A model generated the notes under the pieces. That model saw only the letters and a list, made by a program, of their open reading frames with translations. It had not been told where the DNA came from and did not search any database. A program made the translations under genes and the position numbers. A stretch of DNA of 64,000 bases from Aldehydirespirator sp963667505 (GTDB taxonomy: Bacteria; Actinomycetota; Acidimicrobiia; Acidimicrobiales; Aldehydirespiratoraceae): assembly GCA_963667505.2 (NCBI GenBank), contig OY763490.2, forward strand, positions 4,030,001-4,094,000, written 5' to 3'. This document shows positions 8,185 to 16,983 of the stretch, piece after piece; position 1 is the stretch's first letter, and the number at the start of each line of letters is the position of its first letter.

Positions 8185-9153
8185 CAGCCCGTCGGAACGG
8201 ATTTCGTCAGGCTGCGGGCTCGCGTCCGCGGCGTGGAGCTTGCAGTGAGCGTGTCGGGGCCGCCGCGGGGCGTGCCGGTCGTGGTGCTGCACGGATTCAC
8301 GGGCTCGGCGTCTGCCATGGTGCCTCTGACGGAGCGTCTGACCGGAGCGTTCCGGGCTGCGGACGAGTCGGAGCGAGCGCTGCGAATCGTCGTGCCCGAC
8401 TTGGTGGGCCACGGTGCCTCGCAGGCTCCGAGCGACCCGACTGCCTACCGGGTGGAGTCCATGGCCGAACAGGTCCTGGCCCTCGCGGATGCGCTGGACT
8501 GCGCGACGTTCCACCTGGTCGGTTACTCGATGGGCGGGCGGGTCGCGTTGACTCTTGGATGTGCCTCGTCGGCGCGGTTGCGGTCGCTGACGCTGATTGG
8601 CGCCACCGCTGGGATCGCCGACCCCGACGAGCGCCGTCGCCGCGTGGAGGACGACTCTGCCCGGGCCGACACGATTGCCGCCGACTTCGCAGCCTTCGTG
8701 GACGAATGGATGAGCGGCCCACTGTTCGCGGGACAGGCCACGCTGGGCGACGAGCACCTGACGGCCGCCCGGGCACAGCGGATGGCCTCCAACCCCGACG
8801 GGCTGGCCCTCAGCCTGCGACACGGCGGCACCGGCTCGATGATCCCGCTGCATCGCCAGTTGGGCCGCTGCGAGGTGCCGACGCTCCTGATGGTCGGGCT
8901 CAGAGACGCCAAGTTCTGCAAGATCGCCGAAGAACTGGCCGCGAGCCTCCCGCAGGCAGCCGTCGTCCGTGTCGCAGGAGCAGGCCACGCGGCCCATGTG
9001 GAGCGACCCCGCCACGCGGCCGCGTCGGTCGCGGCGTTCATCGCCGGAGCCGAGGAAGGCCTCGAAGCTGCTGGAGGGCGCCTCGAAGCTGCCGACGGCA
9101 ACGACGGTGATGACGGCACACGACGGCAACGACGGCAACAGCCGGATGCTTGA
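8179..9153 (+). CDS. menH: Alpha/beta hydrolase, probable SHCHC synthase MenH
   Basis: A 324-residue alpha/beta hydrolase. The nucleophile elbow is GYSMGGRVAL (Ser in GYSMG), the acid is in GLRDAKF and the catalytic His in GAGHAAHVERP. MenH removes pyruvate from SEPHCHC to give SHCHC, and the position between menD and menC supports that function over another hydrolase role. The last 35 residues are Gly/Asp/Arg-rich, encoded by short repeats (about 9055-9145), and are probably not part of the fold. GTG 8179 sits in the last copy of the junction repeat. Confidence 0.85.
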   Translation: MTQPVGTDFVRLRARVRGVELAVSVSGPPRGVPVVVLHGFTGSASAMVPLTERLTGAFRAADESERALRIVVPDLVGHGASQAPSDPTAYRVESMAEQVLALADALDCATFHLVGYSMGGRVALTLGCASSARLRSLTLIGATAGIADPDERRRRVEDDSARADTIAADFAAFVDEWMSGPLFAGQATLGDEHLTAARAQRMASNPDGLALSLRHGGTGSMIPLHRQLGRCEVPTLLMVGLRDAKFCKIAEELAASLPQAAVVRVAGAGHAAHVERPRHAAASVAAFIAGAEEGLEAAGGRLEAADGNDGDDGTRRQRRQQPDA

Positions 9154-9195
9154 CGGAGCAGACGAGCGCCTCGACACCGACGAAGAGGCGACGCG

Positions 9196-10284
9196 GTGCT
9201 GGTAGCGCGCGGCGAGTTGCGTCCGTTCCGCCTGGAGTTGAAGTCGCCTCTTGTCACGGGACGGATCTCGGTCCGTCACCGTGCCGGGTTCCTGGTCGCG
9301 CTCACGTCCGAGGATCTCACCGGCTGGGGCGAGGCGACTCCGCTGCCGGGCTGGTCACGAAATACCGTGCTGCAGTCCGAGGCTTCGCTGCGCCGAGCCC
9401 TGGAGTCGATCGGCCACCCCGAGGAGGGCGCCGTCGAGGCCGCGCTCGCCGCGGTTGGCGACGCCCCGCAAGCCCGGGCGGCGATTGCGGGCGCGCGGGC
9501 CGACCTGCAGGCCCGTCGGGCCGGCCGAACGCTGGCCACCCATCTGGCCAGAGAAGCCGGGTGGGTCGTCCCGGCGACCGAGGTGGCTGTCAACGCGCTG
9601 ATCGCCGACGCCGAACCGGCTGATGTTGAACTCGCTGTGTCCGAAGCCGCGCAGTCCGGCTTCAAGGCCGTCAAGCTCAAGGTGGGCGCAGCCGACCCGG
9701 CCGCGGACGTCGACCGCGTGCGAGCCGCCCGCTCGGCGCTGGGGCCGATGCCCGAGTTGCGGCTCGACGCCAACGGCGCCTGGGACTACAGCACCGCCCT
9801 CGACGTGCTGGGCCGGGTGGCCGTCTGCGACGTCGCCTTCTGCGAGGAGCCGGTCTCCGGCATCGAGGAGATCGCGGCGGTGGGCAAACAGAGCCCGGTG
9901 ACCGTCGCCGTGGACGAGTCGATGCGCAGCGAGAAGGACGCCGAGAGGGCGCTCGCGGCCGGCATCGGGACGCTCGTCGTCAAGCCGCAGGCCCTCGGCG
10001 GCCCCGACGTTGCGATGTCCATCGCGGCTCGGGCTCGCCAAGACGGCGCGGCGGTCGTGGTGACCTCGTTCCTGGACTCTGCCGTCGGCGTCGCCCATGC
10101 CCTGCACGTGGCCGCGGCGGTGGACGCAGGCGCCTCCCGCCCACAAGCCCACGGCCTGGCCACCGCGAGCCTGCTCTCCGAGGACGTGGCCGAGCCGCGG
10201 CCCGTCGTCTCCGGGGCGATGCGCCTGCCGTCGTCACCCGGCCTCGGCTTGTCGCCCTCCCCCGAGCGTCTGTCGGCTCCCTGA
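9196..10284 (+). CDS. menC: o-Succinylbenzoate synthase MenC
   Basis: Enolase-superfamily enzyme of 362 residues. The catalytic Lys pair lies in KAVKLKVG, the metal ligands in LDANGAW, CEEPVSG and VAVDES, and the second catalytic Lys in VVKPQALGG. MenC dehydrates SHCHC to o-succinylbenzoate. Dipeptide epimerases share this motif set, but the menF-menD-menH context decides for MenC. menA, menB and menE are not in the window. Starts at GTG 9196. Confidence 0.9.
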   Translation: MLVARGELRPFRLELKSPLVTGRISVRHRAGFLVALTSEDLTGWGEATPLPGWSRNTVLQSEASLRRALESIGHPEEGAVEAALAAVGDAPQARAAIAGARADLQARRAGRTLATHLAREAGWVVPATEVAVNALIADAEPADVELAVSEAAQSGFKAVKLKVGAADPAADVDRVRAARSALGPMPELRLDANGAWDYSTALDVLGRVAVCDVAFCEEPVSGIEEIAAVGKQSPVTVAVDESMRSEKDAERALAAGIGTLVVKPQALGGPDVAMSIAARARQDGAAVVVTSFLDSAVGVAHALHVAAAVDAGASRPQAHGLATASLLSEDVAEPRPVVSGAMRLPSSPGLGLSPSPERLSAP

Positions 10285-10308
10285 GGCCCGGGGCGTCTGT
10301 CGGCTCCC
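10266..10308 (+). repeat. Two-copy duplication at the end of menC
   Basis: GCGTCTGTCGGCTCCC occurs at 10266-10281 and again at 10293-10308, a 27-nt period. The first copy runs directly into the menC TGA (10282-10284). Confidence 0.8.
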
Positions 10309-10408
10309 CGACATCCGTAGCGCTGCGGGCTTGTTGCCCCGCCGCCTCAGGCGGTCTGGCTGGTGGCGGCGCGTAGCACGCCACCATGAGCCGGTAGCCT
10401 CCGGCGTC

Positions 10409-11020
10409 GTGGAGCTGCTAGTGATCCGCCACGCCCGGCCGGTGCGAGACGAGGCTGCCGAGGGCGGGTCAGCCGATCCTGTGCTGGCCGAGCTCGGCCA
10501 TGTGCAGGCCCGGGCGACCGCCGAATACCTTGCCGGCGAGGGCATCGACCACATCGCGTCCTCCAGCATGAAGCGGGCCATGCAGACCGCTGAGCCGCTC
10601 GCGGACCGTCTCGGACTGAGCGTCGAGATGCTCGACGACCTGCGCGAATCCGACCACCGTTCCCGGATATACGTGCCCAGCGAGGAATGGAGCCGCGACG
10701 ACCCCGCCGTCGCCCACTACTACGACGAGGACCGTGACCTCAGCGACACCATCTTCTCCGACGGGTACGACGAGTTCCGCGACCGTGTCGAGCGAGGCTT
10801 CGAGCATGTGATCCGCACTAACCGGTCCCGCACGGTGGCCGTGTTCTGCCATGGCATGGTCACCGGCGTGTACCTGCAGATCCTGCTCGGTATCGACGAC
10901 CCGCTGTCGCTGCTGGTCGACTACTGCGGCATCAGCCGGGTGGCGGCCTCGAGCACCGGCGTGCGCACAGTGCGCTCCGTGAACGAGACCCACCATGTGC
11001 GCCACCTGCTGGAGCGCTGA
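10409..11020 (+). CDS. Histidine phosphatase family protein
   Basis: A 203-residue protein with the phosphoglycerate-mutase-like signature at its N-terminus (LLVIRHARPV; Arg7-His8) and the later FCHGMVTG segment supplying the second catalytic His. The ASSSMKRAMQTAEPL segment is the usual family helix. The frame is open for 104 codons upstream inside menC, but the domain begins at GTG 10409, and TAGCCT (10395-10400) ends 8 nt before it. Substrate is not predictable from sequence. Confidence 0.85.
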   Translation: MELLVIRHARPVRDEAAEGGSADPVLAELGHVQARATAEYLAGEGIDHIASSSMKRAMQTAEPLADRLGLSVEMLDDLRESDHRSRIYVPSEEWSRDDPAVAHYYDEDRDLSDTIFSDGYDEFRDRVERGFEHVIRTNRSRTVAVFCHGMVTGVYLQILLGIDDPLSLLVDYCGISRVAASSTGVRTVRSVNETHHVRHLLER

Positions 11021-11101
11021 GCGACCGCCTCTGCGAGGGAGCGCTGAGGGTTCGCCGCAGTGAGGGAGTGCTCAGGGATGGCCGTTGTGCGGGAGCGCTG
11101 A
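11011..11101 (+). repeat. Four 27-nt tandem repeats after the histidine phosphatase gene
   Basis: GGAGCGCTGA or a one- to two-base variant begins at 11011, 11038, 11065 and 11092, an exact 27-nt period. The first copy encodes the C-terminal Leu-Glu-Arg and the stop codon (TGA, 11018-11020); the last ends 6 nt before the next gene's GTG start. The rest of each unit is more diverged. Confidence 0.9.
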
Positions 11102-11107
11102 GCGATC

Positions 11108-11965
11108 GTGTTCACCCTGGTTGTGATGGCCGCCGGCATCGGCAGGCGCTTCGGCGGCGACAAGCAGCTCGTCGGGGTCGGGCCGGGCGGAGAGACGTTC
11201 CTCGATTACGCCATCGGTGCCGCGGTCGGCGCGGGCGCCTCGAAGGTGGTGCTGGTGGTGCGCTCGGAGATCGAGTCGATCCTGCGCAGCCATGTCGATG
11301 CCCGACATCGCGGCCTTCAGCACTCCGGCATCGACTTCTCCTACGTCCGCCAGGACGAGCACGGCCCGGCGCGGGCCAAGCCGTGGGGCACCGCCCACGC
11401 CGTACTGGTGGCCGCGCCCGAGGTTGACGGCCCCTTCGTCGTGTGCAACGCCGACGACTACTACGGGCCTGTGGCGATGTCGGCCCTAGCTGCCGCCGCG
11501 GCCGACCTGGACGGCAACGAAGCCTGCCTGTGCGGCTACCGCCTGGGGTTCACGCTGTCGGAGACGGGCGCAGTCAGCCGCGGCGTCTGCCATGTGTCCG
11601 ATGGCCGACTGGTGAGCATCGTCGAGCACCATGGCGTGGCCCGACGGGCCGACGGCACCATCGCGGCCGAGGTCCCGGAGGCAAGGCTGAGCGACGACAC
11701 GATTGTCTCGATGAACCTGTGGGCCTTCCCGCAGGACGCGTTCGACTGGATCGCCGACAGCTTCGAGGAGTTCCTGGCCGGACACGGCGACGACGCCGAC
11801 TCCGAGTGCCTGCTGCCCACGGTCGTGGCCCAGCGCATGGCCCAGCGGGCCCTGTCGGTGCGGATGGTGTCCACCGACGAATCCTGGATCGGAGTGACCA
11901 ACCCCGACGACTTGGAGAAGGCCCGCGCCGCGCTCGCCTCTCCGCGAAGCGGCGACCGAGCCTGA
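11108..11965 (+). CDS. Nucleotidyltransferase family protein
   Basis: A 285-residue protein with the sugar-phosphate nucleotidyltransferase signature at the N-terminus (LVVMAAGIGRRFGGDKQL), where the Gly-rich loop binds the nucleotide. VCNADDYYGP supplies the metal-binding Asp, and SMNLWAFPQDAFDWI is a typical later segment. Proteins of this type transfer a nucleotidyl group to a sugar phosphate, but the substrate is undetermined. It follows the histidine phosphatase gene on the same strand and may be co-transcribed with it. Confidence 0.78.
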   Translation: MFTLVVMAAGIGRRFGGDKQLVGVGPGGETFLDYAIGAAVGAGASKVVLVVRSEIESILRSHVDARHRGLQHSGIDFSYVRQDEHGPARAKPWGTAHAVLVAAPEVDGPFVVCNADDYYGPVAMSALAAAAADLDGNEACLCGYRLGFTLSETGAVSRGVCHVSDGRLVSIVEHHGVARRADGTIAAEVPEARLSDDTIVSMNLWAFPQDAFDWIADSFEEFLAGHGDDADSECLLPTVVAQRMAQRALSVRMVSTDESWIGVTNPDDLEKARAALASPRSGDRA

Positions 11966-12033
11966 GCCGGCCCGCAGACCGTCCGGGCCGAAGACCGAGT
12001 AGCCCGAAGATCGTCTGGCCTGAAGATCGTCCG
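11960..12033 (+). repeat. Degenerate repeat between the nucleotidyltransferase gene and coxS
   Basis: Related segments start at 11960, 11987, 12002 and 12018. The clearest two are GCCCGAAGATCGTCTG (12002-12017) and GCCTGAAGATCGTCCG (12018-12033). The first, more diverged copy holds the nucleotidyltransferase stop codon (11963-11965). Confidence 0.6.
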
Positions 12034-12120
12034 AGCGGTCGTCTCGCCCAGAGTCCGTTCGACAGCGGCGCAAATCTGCGACAGGATGTCAGCCCCACCG
12101 GTCAACTTAGGGAGAAGCGC

Positions 12121-12597
12121 ATGACAGCTGTAACCCTGACCGTCAACGGCACCGAGCGGAGCATCGACGTGGAGCCGCGCACCCTGCTGGTGCACGCGAT
12201 CCGCGACGAGCTCGGGCTCACGGGCACGAACATCGGCTGCGACTCCAGCAGCTGCGGTGCGTGCACGGTGCTGGTGGACGGCCAATCCGCCAAGTCCTGC
12301 ACCATTTTCGCGGTGCAGGCCGACGGCGCCGACGTCACCACCATCGAGGGCGTCGCCGACGCCGACGGGACGCTGCATCCCATGCAGCAGGCGTTCCACG
12401 AGAACCACGCCCTGCAGTGCGGCTACTGCACGCCCGGCATGGTGATGGCGGCCATCTCGCTGGTCGAGGAGTACCCCGGCCTCGACGAGGACGGCGTGCG
12501 CCACGGCCTGGAGGGCAACCTCTGCCGCTGCACCGGCTACCAGAACATCGTCGACGCCGTGCTCGCCGCGGCCGGCTCGGGCTCGGGAGGCGACTGA
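12121..12597 (+). CDS. coxS: CO-dehydrogenase-type iron-sulfur subunit CoxS
   Basis: A 158-residue two-cluster [2Fe-2S] protein. Cys40, 45, 48 and 60 form the plant-ferredoxin-type site; Cys100, 103, 135 and 137 form the second cluster (CGYC and LCRC). It passes electrons from the molybdenum site of the large subunit to FAD in the medium subunit. GGGAGAAG lies just upstream of ATG 12121. coxL starts one base after its TGA. The length is typical for the family. Confidence 0.93.
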   Translation: MTAVTLTVNGTERSIDVEPRTLLVHAIRDELGLTGTNIGCDSSSCGACTVLVDGQSAKSCTIFAVQADGADVTTIEGVADADGTLHPMQQAFHENHALQCGYCTPGMVMAAISLVEEYPGLDEDGVRHGLEGNLCRCTGYQNIVDAVLAAAGSGSGGD

Positions 12598-12598
12598 C

Positions 12599-14989
12599 AT
12601 GACCATCACCGAAGAAGCCCCGGCCGCCCACGTCGGCTCCCGCCGGCTCCGCAAGGAGGACCCGGCCCTGCTCACCGGCGAGGCCAAGTTCATCGACGAC
12701 CTCGCCCTGCCCGGCGCCATATGGGTGGGCGTGGTGCGCTCAACCGAGGCCCACGCTGACATCGTCGGCATCGACGGCTCGGCCGCGCTCGAGATCGACG
12801 GCGTGAACGAGGTGCTGTCCGGCGAGGACCTGGCCCCGCTGTGGGGCGAGGGCGCCCTGCCGTGCGCCTGGCCGGTCACGCCCGACATGAAGAACCCGCC
12901 GCACCTGCCGGTGGCCCGCGGCACCGCCAAGTACGTCGGCGACGCGGTGGCGGTGGTGCTGGCCGACTCGCGCTACGCGGCCGCCGACGGCGCCGCCGCG
13001 GTCGTCGTCGACTACGAGCCGCTGCCCGCGGTGGTCGAGATCACCGACGCCGTGGCCGACGGCGCGCCCCTCGTGCATCCCGACCTCGAGTCCAACGAGT
13101 GCTACACATGGGGACTCTGGGGCGACAACGCCGCCGCGGTGGACGCCGCCTTCGCCGAGGCCGCCCACGTGGTGAGTGAGCGCTACCTCCAGCAGCGGCT
13201 CATCCCGGCGCCGATGGAGCCCCGAGGCTGCGCGGCGGTGCCGTCGCCGGCCGGCGGCGAGCTCACCCTGTACTCGGCCACCCAGATACCGCACATCCTC
13301 AAGGTGATGACCGCGGTGGTGCTCGGCATTGGTGAGAACAAGCTGCGGGTGGTGGCCCCGTCGGTGGGCGGCGGCTTCGGCTGCAAGCTCAACGTCTACG
13401 CCGAGGAGATCCTGTGCAGCGCCCTGGCCATGGACCGGGGCGCGCCGGTGCGCTGGACCGAGGGCCGCAGCGAGGCGGCCACCTCCACCATCCAGGGCCG
13501 GGGCCAGGTGCAGGACATCGAGCTGGCCGCCGACGCCGACGGCAAGGTGCAGGCGGTGCGGGTGAAGCTGCTGGCCGACATGGGTGCCTACCTGCAGCTG
13601 GTCACGCCGGGCGTGCCGCTGCTGGGCGGGTTCCTGTACCACGGCTGCTACGACATCCCGAACTATCTGTTCGAGTGCACGTCGGTGTTCACCAACCGCA
13701 CGCCGACCGACGCCTACCGGGGCGCGGGCCGCCCCGAGGCCACCTACGCGGTGGAGCGGGCCATGGACTCGCTGGCCGCCGCGGTGGGTGTGTCGCCCGA
13801 GGAGATCAGGGCCCGCAACTTCATCGGCGCCGACGCCTTCCCGTACGAGTCGTCGGCCGGGCTGGTGTTCGACAGCGGCGACTACCAGGCCGTGCTCGAC
13901 AAGGCGGTTTCGCTGGCCGGGCTCGACGAGCGCCGGGCCGAGCAGGCCCAGCGGCTCGCCGACGGGTCGTCGAAGCGGATCGGGATCGGCTTCTCCAGCT
14001 ACGTGGAGATGTGCGGTCTGGCCCCCAGCCGGGTGCTGGCGTCGCTCGACTATGGCGCGGGCGGCTGGGAGGCGGCCACGGTGCGGATCTCGCCCACCTG
14101 CAAGGTGCAGGTGGTGACCGGCTCCACGCCCCACGGCCAGGGCCATGAGACCTGCTGGTCGATGATCGTGGCCGACAAGCTCGGCGTCGACCCCGATGAC
14201 GTGGAGGTGCTGCACTCCGACACCGCCGTCAGCCCCACCGGCCTGGACACCTACGGGTCGCGGTCGCTGGCGGTGGGCGGCACCGCGGTGTACATGGCCA
14301 CCGAGAAGGTGATCGACAAGGCCCGGGCCATCGCCGCGCACCAACTGGAGGCCTCGGAGGACGACCTGGAGTTCTCCGGCGGCACGTTCCGGGTGCGGGG
14401 CACGCCCGAGGCGGAGGTGCCGCTGGCGGGGATCGCCTTCGCTGCGTTCACCGCCCATGACCTGCCCGACGGGATGGAGCCCAACCTGGAGGCCCACGTC
14501 ACCTACGACCCGCCGAATTTCACGTTCCCCAACGGCACGCACATCGCGGTGGTGGAGGTGGACACCGACACCGGCGACGTCGACCTGGTGGACTACGTGG
14601 CGGTGGACGACTGCGGGGTGCAGATCAACCCGCTGATCGTCGAGGGCCAGGTACACGGGGGCATCCTGCAGGGCGCCGCCCAGGCGCTCTACGAGGACGC
14701 CGTCTACAACTCCGACGGCCAGCTGGTGTCGGCCAACCTGGGCGACTACCTGGTGCCATCGGCCGCGGAGGCGCCCCGGTTCCGTCTCGACAGCCACGCC
14801 ACGCCCAGCCCCACTAACCCGATGGGGGTCAAGGGCGTGGGCGAGGCCGGCACCATCGCGGCCGCGCCCGCGGTGATCAACGCCGTGGTGGACGCGCTGC
14901 GAGACCTCGGCGTGAACGACGTGGACATGCCCGCGTCGCCCCAGACCGTCTGGAGAGCCATCGCCGATGCCCAAGGAGGTGCGTCGTGA
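12599..14989 (+). CDS. coxL: Molybdenum hydroxylase large subunit, form II CoxL-like
   Basis: A 796-residue xanthine-dehydrogenase-family catalytic subunit. The active-site loop reads AYRGAGR (372-378), the form II signature, not the AYxCSFR of form I CO dehydrogenases. The glycine-rich GGGFGCK (258-264) and the C-terminal GVGEAGT with the catalytic Glu are present. Form II enzymes have uncertain substrates; CO oxidation is possible but not shown, and another aldehyde or heteroaromatic substrate is equally compatible. It ends in a GTGA overlap with coxM. No accessory coxD/E/F/G genes are seen in this window. Confidence 0.92.
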   Translation: MTITEEAPAAHVGSRRLRKEDPALLTGEAKFIDDLALPGAIWVGVVRSTEAHADIVGIDGSAALEIDGVNEVLSGEDLAPLWGEGALPCAWPVTPDMKNPPHLPVARGTAKYVGDAVAVVLADSRYAAADGAAAVVVDYEPLPAVVEITDAVADGAPLVHPDLESNECYTWGLWGDNAAAVDAAFAEAAHVVSERYLQQRLIPAPMEPRGCAAVPSPAGGELTLYSATQIPHILKVMTAVVLGIGENKLRVVAPSVGGGFGCKLNVYAEEILCSALAMDRGAPVRWTEGRSEAATSTIQGRGQVQDIELAADADGKVQAVRVKLLADMGAYLQLVTPGVPLLGGFLYHGCYDIPNYLFECTSVFTNRTPTDAYRGAGRPEATYAVERAMDSLAAAVGVSPEEIRARNFIGADAFPYESSAGLVFDSGDYQAVLDKAVSLAGLDERRAEQAQRLADGSSKRIGIGFSSYVEMCGLAPSRVLASLDYGAGGWEAATVRISPTCKVQVVTGSTPHGQGHETCWSMIVADKLGVDPDDVEVLHSDTAVSPTGLDTYGSRSLAVGGTAVYMATEKVIDKARAIAAHQLEASEDDLEFSGGTFRVRGTPEAEVPLAGIAFAAFTAHDLPDGMEPNLEAHVTYDPPNFTFPNGTHIAVVEVDTDTGDVDLVDYVAVDDCGVQINPLIVEGQVHGGILQGAAQALYEDAVYNSDGQLVSANLGDYLVPSAAEAPRFRLDSHATPSPTNPMGVKGVGEAGTIAAAPAVINAVVDALRDLGVNDVDMPASPQTVWRAIADAQGGAS

Positions 14990-15804
14990 TCCCCGCCGCA
15001 TTCGACTACGAGGTCGCCGAGTCGGCCGAGCACGCGGTTTCGCTGCTGGCCGAGCACGGCGACGACGCCAAGCTGCTGGCCGGGGGCCACAGCCTGATCC
15101 CGATGATGCGCTACCGGCTGGCCGTGCCCGGCGTGCTGGTGGACGTGGGCCGTCTCGACGACCTGCGCTACATCCGCCGCTCGAACGGCACGGTGGCCAT
15201 CGGGGCGCTGACCCGCCACAGCGAGCTGGAGCACTCCGACTTGCTGGCCGAGGCCTGTCCGATGATGGCGTCGGTGGCCGCGCTGGTGGGCGACCCGGCG
15301 GTGCGCCACCGGGGCACCCTGGGCGGCACCATCGCGCACGCCGACCCGGCGTCGGACCTGCCTGCGGCGGTGCTGGCGCTGGGCGGCACGGTCGTGGCCG
15401 CTGGCCCGGGCGGGTCCCGTGAGATCGCGGCCACGGACTTCTTCACCGGCTATTTCGAGTCGGTGCTGGCCGACGACGAGATGATCACCGAGGTGCGGGT
15501 GCCGGCCGGGGGCGGCGGCTGGAACTACCAGAAGTTCAACCGCCGGGCCCAGGACTGGGCCATCGTCGGGGTGGCCGTCGCCGACGGCGGTTCCGGCGTG
15601 AGCCTGGTCAACATGGGCTCGACCCCGATCAGGGCCTCCGGCGTGGAGGCCGCGCTCGCGGGCGGGGCCTCAGCCGCCGACGCGGCCGCGGTGGCCGCCG
15701 ACGGCCTGGAGCCCCCCGAGGACCTCAACGCCGACGCCGAATACCGCGGCCACCTGGCCCGGGTGCTAACCGAGCGCGCCCTCAACGCCGCCGGAGTCGC
15801 CTGA
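14986..15804 (+). CDS. coxM: FAD-binding medium subunit CoxM
   Basis: A 272-residue FAD-binding subunit of the molybdenum hydroxylase. AGGHSLIPMMRYRL (about 30-43) and TLGGTIAHADPASDLP (about 109-124) are the two FAD-binding loops of this family. AAGGAGGT precedes GTG 14986, which overlaps the coxL TGA as GTGA. The last 34 codons and stop are repeated about 1.2 kb downstream (16885-16986), beyond a toxin-antitoxin pair. Confidence 0.92.
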   Translation: MIPAAFDYEVAESAEHAVSLLAEHGDDAKLLAGGHSLIPMMRYRLAVPGVLVDVGRLDDLRYIRRSNGTVAIGALTRHSELEHSDLLAEACPMMASVAALVGDPAVRHRGTLGGTIAHADPASDLPAAVLALGGTVVAAGPGGSREIAATDFFTGYFESVLADDEMITEVRVPAGGGGWNYQKFNRRAQDWAIVGVAVADGGSGVSLVNMGSTPIRASGVEAALAGGASAADAAAVAADGLEPPEDLNADAEYRGHLARVLTERALNAAGVA

Positions 15805-15807
15805 GCG
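15700..15807 (+). repeat. Left copy of the coxM 3'-end direct repeat
   Basis: These 108 nt cover the final 34 codons and stop of coxM plus three bases. They align with 16885-16986, which lacks a 6-nt segment and differs at roughly one base in seven. Both copies end in the same stop and GCG trinucleotide. The ParD/zeta-like pair lies between them. Confidence 0.9.
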
Positions 15808-15850
15808 TCGACGCCCTAGCAGAATTCCGGAGAAGCCGATGCTGTCGTGG

Positions 15851-15877
15851 ACGGTGTAGCTGTCTGCTACGGTGTAG
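15851..15877 (+). promoter_or_regulatory. Candidate operator of the ParD/zeta-like module
   Basis: ACGGTGTAG is repeated directly at 15851-15859 and 15869-15877 (18-nt period). The interior also forms an inverted repeat, GTAGC (15856-15860) and GCTAC (15866-15870). It ends 3 nt before the antitoxin ATG, where antitoxin autoregulatory sites are normally found. Confidence 0.4.
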
Positions 15878-15880
15878 GCC

Positions 15881-16261
15881 ATGGCGCTGAGCAACTCTCC
15901 GATCCGGATCGACGAAGACATCCACGAGGCCGCTAGGGCGGTCGCGCCGTTGATGAGCCGAAGCGCGTCGCAGCAAGTGAGCCACTGGGCGCGGATTGGG
16001 CGCGAGATCGAGTCGTCGCCGAGCACCTCGGTGCGCGACATCGAACGCGTGCTGTCGGGCGAAGCGCATTATGACGATCTCGGCGCGCATGAGCAGGCGA
16101 TCGTGCGATCGGAGTGGTCGGAACGAATGAGAGGTCAGCTCCGGGCGCTCAACTTCGCGGAGCAGTTCGAAGCGGAGGGGAGACCGTACGTCGAGCTCGA
16201 CGACAACGGTGACGTGGTCCGACGAGAACCGTTGCGCCCCGACGCGACTGCCGAAGCCTGA
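15881..16261 (+). CDS. ParD-like antitoxin
   Basis: A 126-residue protein whose first half (SPIRIDEDIHEAARAVAPLMSRSASQQVSHWARIGREIE) resembles ParD-like antitoxins, with a short strand followed by two helices for DNA binding. The acidic C-terminal half (YVELDDNGDVVRREPL) would contact a toxin. It is followed after 33 nt by a P-loop protein resembling zeta toxins, and this ParD-like/zeta pairing makes a toxin-antitoxin module likely. Base composition looks lower in GC than the coxSLM genes. Confidence 0.7.
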   Translation: MALSNSPIRIDEDIHEAARAVAPLMSRSASQQVSHWARIGREIESSPSTSVRDIERVLSGEAHYDDLGAHEQAIVRSEWSERMRGQLRALNFAEQFEAEGRPYVELDDNGDVVRREPLRPDATAEA

Positions 16262-16294
16262 GCCTGCCCGCAGGCGGACGCCGACGTACTGCCC

Positions 16295-16870
16295 TTGCCT
16301 GCCCTGCATGTCATGGCCGGGCCGAACGGCGCCGGCAAGACGTCGCTGCACGAGTCGACGCTCGCTCTGTGGTCTTCGTTGGAGTTCGTGAACGCGGACC
16401 GCATCGCCGCCGAGCGCTGGCCGGGCAGCGAGCTGGAAAACGCCTATGAGGCGTCGCGTCTGGCTGCGCTCCGTCGGGACGAACTCTTCGTTCAACGGAG
16501 GTCCTTCGTTACCGAGACGGTGTTCTCACATGAGTCCAAGGTCGATCTGATACATGGGGCATTGAGCATCGGCTACGTCGTGACGCTCCATGTTGTCGTC
16601 GTACCGGAGGATTTGGCTGTAGCGCGAGTGCGGAACCGGGTCGAAGTCGGAGGCCATGACGTTCCCGAGGAGAAGATCCGAATTCGGTATCGACGGCTCT
16701 GGCACCATGTCGCTGAGGCCATCGAACTGTGCGACAGCACCTACATCTACGACAATTCGTCAGCGTCGACGCCGTTCCGAGAGGTCGCCGCATTCAGACG
16801 AGGTGCAGTTGTTCAGCGGTCGTCATGGCCCGAGTGGATGCCGAGTGAACTGGTGAACTTGTGTCCCTAA
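16295..16870 (+). CDS. Zeta-toxin-like P-loop kinase
   Basis: A 191-residue P-loop NTPase. Walker A GPNGAGKT occupies residues 9-16; VNADRIAAERWPG (about 32-44) and FVTETVFSHESK (about 70-81) match the substrate-binding region of the zeta-toxin family, which phosphorylates UDP-N-acetylglucosamine or similar targets. The TTG start at 16295 is the only one that places the P-loop at the usual distance from the N-terminus. Its TAA overlaps the ATG of the coxM remnant. A non-toxic kinase is possible, but context favours toxin. Confidence 0.75.
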   Translation: MPALHVMAGPNGAGKTSLHESTLALWSSLEFVNADRIAAERWPGSELENAYEASRLAALRRDELFVQRRSFVTETVFSHESKVDLIHGALSIGYVVTLHVVVVPEDLAVARVRNRVEVGGHDVPEEKIRIRYRRLWHHVAEAIELCDSTYIYDNSSASTPFREVAAFRRGAVVQRSSWPEWMPSELVNLCP

Positions 16871-16983
16871 TGCCTCCGACCTCTGACGGCCTCGAGCCCC
16901 CTGAGGACCTCAACGCCGAGTACCGAAGCCACCGGGCCAGGGCCCTCACCGAGCGCGCCCTAAACGCTGCCGGAGTCGCCTGA
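16870..16983 (+). pseudogene. Detached copy of the coxM C-terminus
   Basis: An open frame of 37 codons starts at ATG 16870 (overlapping the TAA of the zeta-like gene) and ends in TGA 16983. From residue 5 it matches the last 34 residues of CoxM, including GLEPPEDLNA and LTERALNAAGVA, with three substitutions and a two-residue deletion. The reading frame is intact and most aligned residues are conserved. It is too short to be a functional FAD subunit and looks like the right-hand boundary left by an insertion or rearrangement. Confidence 0.85.
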
